Below are positions 1 to 7,258 of a stretch of DNA of 58,693 nt, piece after piece. The stretch is taken from assembly GCA_934322085.1 (NCBI GenBank), contig CAKRGF010000016.1, forward strand, positions 1 through 58,693. Direction: 5' to 3'. Position 1 is the stretch's first letter; every line of letters starts with the position of its first letter. The stretch is from an uncultured Eubacterium sp. Its GTDB lineage: Bacteria; Bacillota; Clostridia; Lachnospirales; Lachnospiraceae. The translations under genes and the position numbers were made by a program. A model generated the notes under the pieces. That model worked only from the letters and a program-made list of their open reading frames with translations, searched no databases and had not been told where the DNA came from.

Positions 1-2
1 AT

Positions 3-347
3 GTGATCAAAGTGGCAAGAACCTATTTTTTGCGATGGAAGATCGAGGAATACTTCCGTTGTAAAAAGCAGATGTTTCAGTTTGAAAACTTCCGTGTGCG
101 GAAGCTTCGTGCAATTAACGCACTTAACTTTTATATCACCTTGTGCATGGGATTTCTGGCACATATGTCTATGAAACCAGAAACAAATGCGCTTAAGGTT
201 TCCATTATACAAAAAGCAGATCCTGTAAAGGCAAAAGTATTCTTCTGCTATTATCGACTGGCGAAAGGCATCCGTAGCATACTCTCATATGGAATATTTA
301 TTCATACAGCCATATTTATTATCGGTTATATATCTCTTTTCCTTTAG
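3..347 (+). CDS. IS4-type transposase, C-terminal part (cut by window edge)
   Basis: This is the C-terminal end of a DDE transposase. Near its start it shows Y-(2)-R-(3)-E-(6)-K spacing (YFLRWKIEEYFRCKK), the signature of the IS4 group around the catalytic glutamate. The rest is a basic helical tail ending at a TAG. The reading frame is open to the window edge, so the start shown is only the first possible codon and the true gene extends left; whether it is complete cannot be seen. It points away from the neighbouring minus-strand sugar genes and sits at the edge of a degraded gene set, consistent with an insertion having helped to rearrange this locus (inference). Confidence 0.75.
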   Translation: MIKVARTYFLRWKIEEYFRCKKQMFQFENFRVRKLRAINALNFYITLCMGFLAHMSMKPETNALKVSIIQKADPVKAKVFFCYYRLAKGIRSILSYGIFIHTAIFIIGYISLFL

Positions 348-408
348 TGTGTCACAACAAGCATCATTATATCATATGGCATCTGGCTGGTGCAAGCCAA
401 TCCACCTG

Positions 409-1437
409 CTAACAAAAATCATCTTCCTTTAGCAGCACATTCTCATCAATATCCGTTGCCGCGTATTTACCAATAATTTCCTTCATGCGGTATGCCGGAA
501 TTCCGGTACCCGGACGCTTCGACCAAATCATGTCTTCTTCAATCCGCTGACCCTTTTTGATCGGACGCTTCGTAACCAGACTGCGAAAAGCCCACGAACG
601 CGTTTCTTTTTCTCCCGGGTGCACTTTTTTGACAGACCCAAGAGCATCTTCCAATTTGCGAATACCATCTACTAATTGATGAAGCTCTTGAAAGTCAATT
701 GACACCGACTGGTCCGGCCCCGGTGTCCGTTTATCCAAAATCACATGTTTCTCAATAATGCGCGCCCCCAAAGTCACAGCGCCAAAACTCGTATACAAAT
801 CCGGTGTGTGGTCGGAATGCCCAATAATTGCATCCGGAAAATGCTTTTCCATCTGAAGAATAAATTTAAGGTTAATATCCTCATACTTTGGCGGATATTC
901 AGAAATACAGTTCGTAAATGCAAGGGGAACGCCCGCCTGCTTCAATACATCGTAAGTTCGCCGAATTTCTTCAATTGTACTCATACCGGTAGATACAATC
1001 ATTGGCTTTCCCAGTCTTGCAATCCGTACCAGAGTTGGAATATCTGTCATCTCGCCGGATCCAATCTTAAAGGCATCGACTCCCATTGCATCCAGTTCAT
1101 ACGCCGCCTTCAGGCTAAATGGCGTACAAAGATATTGAATACCAATCTTTTTGCAGTATTCCATCAACTCCCGGTGCTGCTTAAGTGTAAGTGCATGCTG
1201 CTTCAAAAACTCATACAGCGGAATATTATTTTTCCCCGCAATTACAGCATCCGAAAGCATTTCTTCATCCGGCAGATGATGCTGAAACTTAATGCAGTCT
1301 GCTCCGGCAAGTTTCGCCTGGCGGCACATTTCCTTTGCCACTTCCACATCACCCATATGATTATCACAGCCCTCGGCAATAATATAAACTGGGTAGCCGT
1401 TTCCTATCTTCTTTTTTCCAATCTGCAGTTCGCTCAT
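409..1437 (-). CDS. neuB: NeuB-family nonulosonic acid synthase, copy 1
   Basis: Members of this family condense phosphoenolpyruvate with a hexosamine (ManNAc-like or a diacetamido sugar) to give sialic, legionaminic or pseudaminic type acids in the cytoplasm. The 342-residue protein has the full family layout: an N-terminal TIM barrel with KFQHH near residue 51, KIGSGEMTD near 124, STGMST near 149, GHSDHT near 205, EKHV near 231 and GPDQ near 240, then a C-terminal SAF (antifreeze-like) domain with KRPGTGIPA. The ATG follows a double AGGAG site. It is 21 bp downstream of the neuA remnant and is the last gene of the set. It looks intact, but its usual partners are broken, so its product may have no outlet. 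Substrate (sialic, legionaminic or other) cannot be told from sequence reading. Confidence 0.88.
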   Translation of the reverse strand: MSELQIGKKKIGNGYPVYIIAEGCDNHMGDVEVAKEMCRQAKLAGADCIKFQHHLPDEEMLSDAVIAGKNNIPLYEFLKQHALTLKQHRELMEYCKKIGIQYLCTPFSLKAAYELDAMGVDAFKIGSGEMTDIPTLVRIARLGKPMIVSTGMSTIEEIRRTYDVLKQAGVPLAFTNCISEYPPKYEDINLKFILQMEKHFPDAIIGHSDHTPDLYTSFGAVTLGARIIEKHVILDKRTPGPDQSVSIDFQELHQLVDGIRKLEDALGSVKKVHPGEKETRSWAFRSLVTKRPIKKGQRIEEDMIWSKRPGTGIPAYRMKEIIGKYAATDIDENVLLKEDDFC

Positions 1438-1458
1438 AAAGTCTCCTCCTATATCTCC

Positions 1459-1704
1459 TTACAATTCAAACATCGTCGGTATCGGCATAAAATGTTCTGC
1501 CAGCAAAAAATCACTCTCCTCATCAATATCAATGCTGCGCTCCACAGGCATCACATAACCAACCGGATTATCATTAAAACTGGTATCCTTTGTCAAGTCT
1601 GCTACACAATTTACATACACTGCACCATTTACTCGGTAAATTTCTTTCATATCCTGTCTGCGGATGGTACTTCCACCTCTTGCCGGAATCACTGTCAAAA
1701 TCAT
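1459..1704 (-). pseudogene. neuA: neuA-like CMP-nonulosonate cytidylyltransferase with large in-frame internal deletion
   Basis: An intact enzyme of this family is about 225-240 residues and activates the nonulosonic acid with CTP. Only 81 codons remain. They start with the nucleotide-binding beginning (MILTVIPARGGS) and jump directly to the family's C-terminal part (RRQDMKEIYRVNGAVYVN, then MPVERSIDID and LAEHFM). The conserved KxxPxKN stretch after the GGS and the whole central catalytic domain are gone, about 150 residues, yet the frame is kept. The AGGAG site and ATG are intact. It sits between the two neuB genes with 15 and 21 bp gaps, the usual place for the transferase. I read this as a deletion derivative with no enzymatic activity. 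Confidence 0.85.
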
Positions 1705-1719
1705 AATTCCTCGTCTCCT

Positions 1720-2760
1720 TTACTCTACCATATCATTTTTCAACTGCATATCCGCGGCAATATCCTCCACCGCTTTTTTCCCAAGTATTTTTGTAAAATC
1801 TTTTGCTAAAATCTCACCTGTTCCCGGACGTTTTACCCAGATATTTTCTTTTGTGAAAACCTCACCTTTTTTGACCGGTGCAATCGTAACCACCGTAGCA
1901 AAAGCAAAATCAATCGTGACCTGCTCCTCCGGCAGTGCCCCTTTCGTTCCACCGCGCATCATAGGAACTTCGATTGCTGCCTGAATCAGTTCCTCACAGG
2001 CTGCCTCATCCATGGAGCATATTATGTCCGGTCCACTTCTTGCCATTTCATCCGTAAAGTGGCGCTCTACCAAATCTGCGCCAAGTGCAAGTGCCGCAAT
2101 ACACGCATTGTTATTTAGTGTGTGGTCAGATAATCCAATCGGCACATCCGGGAACTCTTTCATCATCTCCTGCATCGCACCGAGACGAACCCACTCCGGT
2201 TTAGTCGGGTACAAATTTGTCGTGTGCATCAGCGCATACGGAACGCCATACTTCTCCATAATATTCACTGCTTTTGCCACACTTTTAATATCATTCATTC
2301 CGGTTGAAACAATCATCGGCTTTCCATACTCGGCAATATGCTCCACAAGTGGATAATTATTTAACTCACCGGAACCAATCTTATAAGCTTTTACACCCAT
2401 TTTCTCTAACCGCTCCGCCGCTGCTCTAGAAAATGGTGTACTAAGAAATTCCATGCCAAGACTCTCGGTATATTCCTTTAACTCTTTTTCGTCTTCTTCA
2501 CTCAGCGCACAACGCGCCATAATGTCATAAATCGAATCCGAAGAGTTTCCCGGAATGACCTGCTTTGCCACCTGACACATCTCATCTTCTACCACATGGG
2601 TCTGGTGTTTAATCAGCCGTGCGCCGGCACGGTATGCTGCCGACACCATTTCTTTCGCCACCAAAAGACTGCCCTCATGATTAATTCCAATCTCCGGAAT
2701 CACAAGTGCACGCTTGTCATCTCCAACGCAAATATCTCCAATGCAAAATGTTTTTTTCAT
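1720..2760 (-). CDS. neuB: NeuB-family nonulosonic acid synthase, copy 2
   Basis: A second, clearly different member of the PEP-dependent synthase family (346 residues). It shows EIGINHEG near residue 23, KHQTH near 50, STPFSRAAAERL, KIGSGELNN, STGMND, GLSDHT and ERHFT in the barrel, and a C-terminal SAF domain ending in KRPGTGEILAKDF. Its ATG overlaps the predicted original stop of the upstream epimerase (ATGA), evidence of a once translationally coupled operon. The two NeuB proteins are too different in sequence to be a recent duplication; in gut Firmicutes such pairs may serve two different sugars, or one may be a synthase-like paralogue. The gene appears complete. Confidence 0.87.
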   Translation of the reverse strand: MKKTFCIGDICVGDDKRALVIPEIGINHEGSLLVAKEMVSAAYRAGARLIKHQTHVVEDEMCQVAKQVIPGNSSDSIYDIMARCALSEEDEKELKEYTESLGMEFLSTPFSRAAAERLEKMGVKAYKIGSGELNNYPLVEHIAEYGKPMIVSTGMNDIKSVAKAVNIMEKYGVPYALMHTTNLYPTKPEWVRLGAMQEMMKEFPDVPIGLSDHTLNNNACIAALALGADLVERHFTDEMARSGPDIICSMDEAACEELIQAAIEVPMMRGGTKGALPEEQVTIDFAFATVVTIAPVKKGEVFTKENIWVKRPGTGEILAKDFTKILGKKAVEDIAADMQLKNDMVE

Positions 2761-3483
2761 CTTTTCAACCCCCGTATGTCCACAAAAATCTTCTGGATAT
2801 CCAAATTCCAGATATCCTCTTGTTTTAACACTTCAAAAAAACAACTCGGTACTATTTCCCACACCAAATCCACTTGATGGAATCCGGTGGGATGAAATGT
2901 TTTGTAATTTATCTAAAATATCCGCTTTGTCCTCTCTGGCATGCTGGATATTTTTTAACATCTTTTCATCGTATCTGCCCTTTTGTCTGCTGCCGATATC
3001 AATAGCAGGAATTCCATAAATACCGCTTTCCCGTATTCCTGCACTGGAGTTTCCAATAATCGCATCGGCATTTTTCAAAAAAGTCAGAAAATATTCAAAA
3101 CGAATGGACGGAAAAACACGAAATCTCTTATTCCCGTACAGCCGCCCGATTTCATTTAAAATGATTTCCGTTCCATTGTCATTGTTCGGATATACCACAA
3201 TATAGTTTTTCTCCGATGCAAGTAAGGCATCAACTACTTCTTTGATGTGCTCCGGTAATTCTCTGACTTCAGTCGTCACCGGATGATACATAAAAATGGA
3301 ATAAGAATCAAACTCCACTTCATACTTTTCATATGCTTGCTGCAAAGACGGAAGGGTATCACTTAACATAATATCAATATCCGGAGAACCAATCACAAAA
3401 ATACGCTCTTTCTGCTCACCCATCTGAAACAGTCTTTTTTTTGCTTCCTCATTGCACACACCTTTTTCTTTGTAGCAGTTCAC
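2757..3483 (-). pseudogene. neuC: UDP-N-acetylglucosamine 2-epimerase (NeuC/LegG-like), 5'-truncated and frameshifted
   Basis: The hydrolysing epimerase that supplies the ManNAc-type precursor is normally about 380 residues. Here homology begins in the middle at CNEEAKKRLFQMGE and runs through FVIGSPDIDIM, MYHPVTTE, IGNSSAGIRE and GIPAIDIGSRQKGR, the conserved C-terminal Rossmann half. The N-terminal half is absent; a TAG precedes the only usable codon (GTG at 3483). A run of seven T (minus strand, about 2838-2844) shifts the end, giving a stop at 2833. Reading with six T restores EVLKQEDIW and continues to a TGA at 2757-2759 that overlaps the next ATG. So there are two independent lesions. 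The homopolymer shift could be phase variable, but the missing half makes the gene dead either way. Confidence 0.85.
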
Positions 3484-3526
3484 AATCTATGGTCTTATTT
3501 TACCACAATGCAAACTAGATTTCTAC

Positions 3527-3558
3527 AAAAAAAGAGAGAGACCAAGTGGTCTCTCCCT
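3527..3558 (-). terminator. Intrinsic terminator of flagellin
   Basis: On the minus strand a GAGAGACCA stem closes on TGGTCTCTC and is followed by seven T. It lies 54 bp after the flagellin stop and separates flagellin transcription from the degraded sugar genes. Confidence 0.88.
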
Positions 3559-3611
3559 TTTCGTACAATTCATTATGATACTGCTTTACGCAGTCATCAA
3601 ACCAACCGAGA

Positions 3612-4754
3612 TTACTGTAACAGAGAAAGTACTCCCTGATTTGACTGATTTGCCTGAGCCAGCATAGAAGTAGCTGCCTGCTGCAAAATACTCTCTTTGG
3701 AGAATCTTGTCATTTCATCTGCCATATCAGTATCACGGATACGGGATTCAGCAGACTGCAGGTTCTCAGATGTGTTGTCATCAACTTTGACAGTGTACTC
3801 CAGACGGTTCTGAACCGCACCAAGTTTAGAACGCTCTGTAGTAACGCTCTTAATCATGGTGTCAACATTGTCAAGAAGACCGGAGATAGCTTCACCATCA
3901 ACATCGGTAACGGCTGTAGACTTATTAGCAGCTGTGCCAATATCAGTTTTCAATTTGCCAGCACCAGTTGCATCCTGAGTATAACCATATTTTGCGAGAA
4001 TTTTTTTATCGTTATCATCAGGTGCAGTATCATAATTTCCAGACAATGAATCTACTTCATCTTGCGATATCTTATTTCCGTTTCCGTTTGCAGTCTTATA
4101 AGATGCCTTTACCGTGAAAATATTACTGTTATAAGTATATTTTGTTCCGTTTTCTATAACTGTACCGTCTGTTGTACCTTTAGTACTAGCTACACCATCT
4201 TTTGCAGCATCTGTTGTGCTCTCGGTTTTACTAAGATACAATTTTTCATCCCAAGCAGTTGTCTTGATTGTTACATCAATACCCTGAGCATTGTTTGCAC
4301 CCAACTGCAAGTACTGATCTTTATAAGTACCATCCAGCAATTTCTTACGGTTGAACTCTGTATCTGTATTGATTCTCTCATACTCAGATTTCAAAGTATC
4401 AATTTCATCCTGAATTTTCTGGAAATCGTTCTCAGCTTTCCCATCCAGTACACCGGAGTTAGAAGCCTGAACAAGAAGCTCACGAGTTCTCTGCAAAATT
4501 GCATGCTGCTGATCCATAGCACCTTCAGCTGTCTGAATAAGAGAAATACCATCCTGTGCGTTGTCAGATGCACGATTCAAGCCGCGAACCTGAGCTCTCA
4601 TTTTCTCAGAAATAGCAAGACCTGCTGCATCATCAGCTGCACGGTTGATTCTGTAACCACTGGAAAGTTTCTCAGTAGATTTAGCCAAGTTGTTTCCTAC
4701 GATTCCTAACTGTCTGTTAGCGTTCATTGATGTAATGTTGTGTTGTACGATCAT
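3612..4754 (-). CDS. fliC: Flagellin
   Basis: The filament subunit, exported through the flagellar type III system. The N-terminal D0/D1 domain is canonical (MIVQHNITSMNANRQLG, then LSSGYRINRAADDAAGLAISEKMR and QDGISLIQTAEGAM). The C-terminal D1/D0 domain is too (TERSKLGAVQNRLE, ESRIRDTDMADEM, ending in NQGVLSLLQ). The central D2-like part (about residues 170-275) is variable and rich in Thr, Lys and Asp. I chose the ATG at 4754 because AAGGAGG sits 8 nt upstream; an in-frame ATG further upstream falls inside the leader hairpin. That gives 380 residues. Its own sigma-28 promoter and a roughly 165-nt leader precede it, and a terminator follows. Control by CsrA/FliW is likely from the leader. 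Confidence 0.97.
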   Translation of the reverse strand: MIVQHNITSMNANRQLGIVGNNLAKSTEKLSSGYRINRAADDAAGLAISEKMRAQVRGLNRASDNAQDGISLIQTAEGAMDQQHAILQRTRELLVQASNSGVLDGKAENDFQKIQDEIDTLKSEYERINTDTEFNRKKLLDGTYKDQYLQLGANNAQGIDVTIKTTAWDEKLYLSKTESTTDAAKDGVASTKGTTDGTVIENGTKYTYNSNIFTVKASYKTANGNGNKISQDEVDSLSGNYDTAPDDNDKKILAKYGYTQDATGAGKLKTDIGTAANKSTAVTDVDGEAISGLLDNVDTMIKSVTTERSKLGAVQNRLEYTVKVDDNTSENLQSAESRIRDTDMADEMTRFSKESILQQAATSMLAQANQSNQGVLSLLQ

Positions 4755-4762
4755 AATGATTA

Positions 4763-4796
4763 CCTCCTTGTAATACACCGCAATTCCTTTTGCGGT
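4763..4796 (-). promoter_or_regulatory. Probable CsrA binding site in flagellin leader
   Basis: In the flagellin mRNA a 7-bp stem, ACCGCAA with TTGCGGT (4790-4796 and 4777-4783), closes a six-base loop AAGGAA. This is the preferred CsrA ligand, GGA in a hairpin loop. A second GGA lies in the Shine-Dalgarno AAGGAGG (4763-4769); 17 nt separate the two GGA triplets, close to the spacing that lets one CsrA dimer bridge two sites. csrA and fliW lie about 5 kb upstream in the same locus. Binding is inferred from known B. subtilis hag control. Confidence 0.8.
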
Positions 4797-4834
4797 TTGT
4801 TTTTAATTTTTTGTTATAATATCGAGAGGAGTGG

Positions 4835-4902
4835 CTTCCATCACAGCGGGCCCTGCCATGATTTCTCGCCCGCTCCGCTCGTTACTATCGTCTGTTTGGA
4901 AG
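4835..4902 (-). promoter_or_regulatory. Second structured segment of the flagellin leader
   Basis: Within the 5' leader, AGCGGGC (4868-4874) pairs with GCCCGCT (4845-4851), and outer CTTCCA/TGGAAG arms (4897-4902 and 4835-4840) can close around it. It is much more GC-rich than the surrounding leader and has no U-tract, so it is probably a stabilising or regulatory fold rather than a terminator. Confidence 0.5.
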
Positions 4903-4926
4903 TGTATTATCTTCCTGACACTATAT

Positions 4927-4953
4927 ATATCGGATAGACATCAACATACTTAA
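4927..4953 (-). promoter_or_regulatory. Sigma-28 promoter of flagellin
   Basis: Minus-strand TTAAGTAT (4946-4953), 11 bp, TCCGATAT (4927-4934), against the Gram-positive sigma-D/28 consensus TAAAGTTT-N11-GCCGATAA (6/8 in each half, exact spacing). It predicts a start near 4920 and a leader of about 165 nt. Confidence 0.75.
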
Positions 4954-4972
4954 CCCCTAAATTAAAATTTTT

Positions 4973-6276
4973 TTATTTTTTTAATTCAGCCTGTATTTCA
5001 TGGTACAAAAGATCCGCTGCATATGTATAATCTGCCCGCTCAATCGCATCAAAAATCGGATTAATCAATGGGGCTGTGCTCCTATTTGTACCAAGTTTTG
5101 CTACATTTGCCATAAATAAGTCCATGCCGTCTGCAATTTCATTCTGATAAAAGCAAACCGCCTTTGGTTGCATTCGTCACAGTAATCGATGGGTAAAGGG
5201 CAATCATCTTCTCAAACCAGTCTTTAAATTCCAGCCAGTCCATGCGGGAATACACTTTATCTCCATAATAACCGTCTGTTTCAATTCCGCTCGCGTCTCC
5301 ATAATATTCTTTTTTCCCATTTGTATGAGATGAACCATCAGATGCATATGCCAATTCCTGCACGTTTCTGCATCATCAAAATCTGCTCATGGTCAAATCC
5401 CCAGATTTTCTTTGCGGTATTCCGGTTTAAAAATTCAGTTCTTGTATTGGAAGACCCTAATACGGGAATCATATTACTCCTCTCATCTTCAAAACAAAAT
5501 AAACCTTTTCCTGCATCCACACTAGCAACCAAGTCTGGTATCACCTGATAGGAAAGCAACGTTGGAAGTGCAGCATCCGCACACCAAATCAGTGCATGTC
5601 CCTTCGCCTCTTTTAAATCTTCCACATTCTTCTCTAACGATGGTCCCGCAGGCACTAAAATAACCGAAATATCTGCATTTTCCTTTCGGTAAAGGCGCCT
5701 TAATGGAACTCCTTTTGTCATGTTCGGGAAATTCGCAATCTGGTTTCGTATCATCGCCACAGCAAAACGCTTTAGCGGTGCTCTCATAAAAGTAATATCA
5801 TCACATATTTTCTGACAGATTTCCTGCACTTTCAAAAATTCTTCCTCATACCAGTCCACATAACCCGGATGCAGCGCAAGCATCGTTTCTTCCACCCAGT
5901 CATCATCCAGTAAATCTTTTGCAGTACAAGAAAATTTAGCATGCTCCGATGCCTGAAAAATTTTCACACGGCTGCATTTCACCGCTTTTTTATACAGATT
6001 ACTTGTTCGCATCTGTGAAAACACTAAGTTTTCCGGCTCATAAACTAATATCTGCCCCGGCACCTTTTCGATAAGTTCCAACACAATCCGGCAGTCCCCC
6101 ATGCCAAACAAAATGATATTTTCCGTCCGTTTTGACACCACTTTTTCGCACTAGCATGACACCGCAACCGCTCCATCATACATACTTCCAAGATGTCTTT
6201 TAAGTCCATCTCTTTCTAAAACCGGAACCGGATGACCGTCTTTTGCCCGCAGGATGGTTCCTTTATATCCATTTAT
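4973..6276 (-). pseudogene. Motility accessory factor (Maf, DUF115/MAF_flag10-like) glycosyltransferase, multiply disrupted
   Basis: Maf proteins place nonulosonic acids on flagellin. The central block at 5338-6141 is well conserved (TENIILFGMGDCR, SVILVPAGPSLEKN, WCADAALPTLLSYQVIPDLV, VASVDAG, PVLGSSNTRTEF, KIWGFDHE). The gene is broken in several places. The N-terminus is missing before GYKGTILRAKDGHPVPVLE. An in-frame TAG lies at 6151-6153. A frameshift near 5355-5363 moves reading to QELAYASDGSSHTNG, and another shift or small deletion after TVTNATKGG near 5160 leads to the last frame (NEIADGMDLFMANVAKLG). It sits directly upstream of flagellin, its usual substrate, and shares its fate with the broken neu genes. 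Confidence 0.85.
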
Positions 6277-6289
6277 TTTCCCCCTTCAT

Positions 6290-6326
6290 AAAACAATCTA
6301 GGACAGGCGAATAAGACCTGTCCTAG
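6290..6326 (-). terminator. Terminator after the flaG-fliD-fliS operon
   Basis: A perfect 10-bp stem CTAGGACAGG/CCTGTCCTAG (6298-6307 and 6317-6326) followed on the minus strand by ATTGTTTT. It lies 14 bp past the stop of the last gene of the capping-protein operon. Confidence 0.75.
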
Positions 6327-6339
6327 TCTGTCTAATAAC

Positions 6340-6828
6340 TTATTGCTTTTCATTGAAATAATACGACTGCTCCGGTCGATGTGAATTTGCCATATTCTGA
6401 TAATAACGTGATGCCGTCTGACTGTTCACATGATAATCATGTATCTGCTTGCGCTTTGACGCAAGATAGATTTTGAAACGTTCACTATTCTGCGCTTCCA
6501 GTGCCTGAATCCGCAGGCCCAAGTCCGATACCACAGAAATCAATTTCTGCATCGTAACAATCTCTGTCAAATATTTTTTTTTGTGAACCGTGATTTCTTT
6601 TTCAACCTTCTTAAACAGTGCATCAAAGCCTTTATCAATTTCATTCAGTTCATCGATTTGTTTGCCTTTTTCATCTAAAATACTCTGAAAATGTTCATAG
6701 TCAACGTCTTCCTGTTTTAAAATTACTTCCTGTTCTTTTGTCTGTTCCAAAATGCGCTGTAAAATTTTCCCTTTTCTTTTCAGCACATCCACCATCATTC
6801 TCACATAGACACTATTGCTTGAATCCAT
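6340..6828 (-). CDS. Small helical flagellar protein at the fliT position (FliT/FlgN-like chaperone)
   Basis: A 162-residue, almost wholly alpha-helical and coiled-coil protein rich in Lys, Glu and Gln, with a polar, Tyr/Asn-rich tail (SRYYQNMANSHRP). No enzyme motif is seen. I chose the ATG at 6828 (MDSSNSVYVRMM) because GAGGAG lies 6 nt before it. It follows fliS directly, which is where fliT (FliD export chaperone and growth regulator) is found in many flagellar operons, and size and helicity fit that family. A true flgN is present elsewhere in the locus, so this is more likely the FliD-side chaperone. The function is inferred from context. Confidence 0.6.
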   Translation of the reverse strand: MDSSNSVYVRMMVDVLKRKGKILQRILEQTKEQEVILKQEDVDYEHFQSILDEKGKQIDELNEIDKGFDALFKKVEKEITVHKKKYLTEIVTMQKLISVVSDLGLRIQALEAQNSERFKIYLASKRKQIHDYHVNSQTASRYYQNMANSHRPEQSYYFNEKQ

Positions 6829-6856
6829 TGGCATCTCCTCACATCTATTCTGCCGG

Positions 6857-7234
6857 TTATTTTGCACCGGCAGCTTTCTTCATTACTTCCTTCCAAGTGT
6901 CACGCATCTCACGGATATACTTCAGAGCATCTTCAATCACATCAATCTCTTTGCTCATGTTCCCCTCTACGAGACGTCTGTAAATATAATCGTACACGCG
7001 GTCAAAATCTTCCCACACCGAGTACTTATGATCAAGTGTCACGCGGAGTTCGGAAATAATCGCCTGTGCCTTTTTCAGATTCACATGCGCCTTTTCCATA
7101 TCCTTCTTTTCAATTGCCACAATTGCAATGTTGCAGAATTTAATCGCCCCATCGTAAAGCATCAACGTAAGTTCTGCCGGCGATGCCGTCAAAATAGCAT
7201 TCCGCTGATATGCATTAATCGTATTTTGATTCAT
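6857..7234 (-). CDS. fliS: Flagellin export chaperone FliS
   Basis: FliS binds the flagellin C-terminus in the cytoplasm, prevents early polymerisation and, in Bacillus, interacts with FliW. The 125-residue protein shows the family pattern: NAYQRNAILTASPAELTLMLYDGAIKF at the start, then AIEKKDMEKAHVNLKKAQAIISELR and a C-terminal four-helix stretch VYDYIYRRLVEGN. The ATG at 7234 has GGGAGA 9 nt upstream; a TTG two codons earlier is less likely. It lies 24 bp after fliD and runs into the next gene. Confidence 0.95.
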   Translation of the reverse strand: MNQNTINAYQRNAILTASPAELTLMLYDGAIKFCNIAIVAIEKKDMEKAHVNLKKAQAIISELRVTLDHKYSVWEDFDRVYDYIYRRLVEGNMSKEIDVIEDALKYIREMRDTWKEVMKKAAGAK

Positions 7235-7258
7235 ACTCAAACTTCTCCCTTATTTTTA

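Noticed and set aside
745..1809. Long plus-strand open frame opposite the neuB/neuA genes
   Set aside because: It runs antisense to two clear genes, its amino acid make-up is unlike a real protein (rich in His, Cys, Ile), and there is no start signal.
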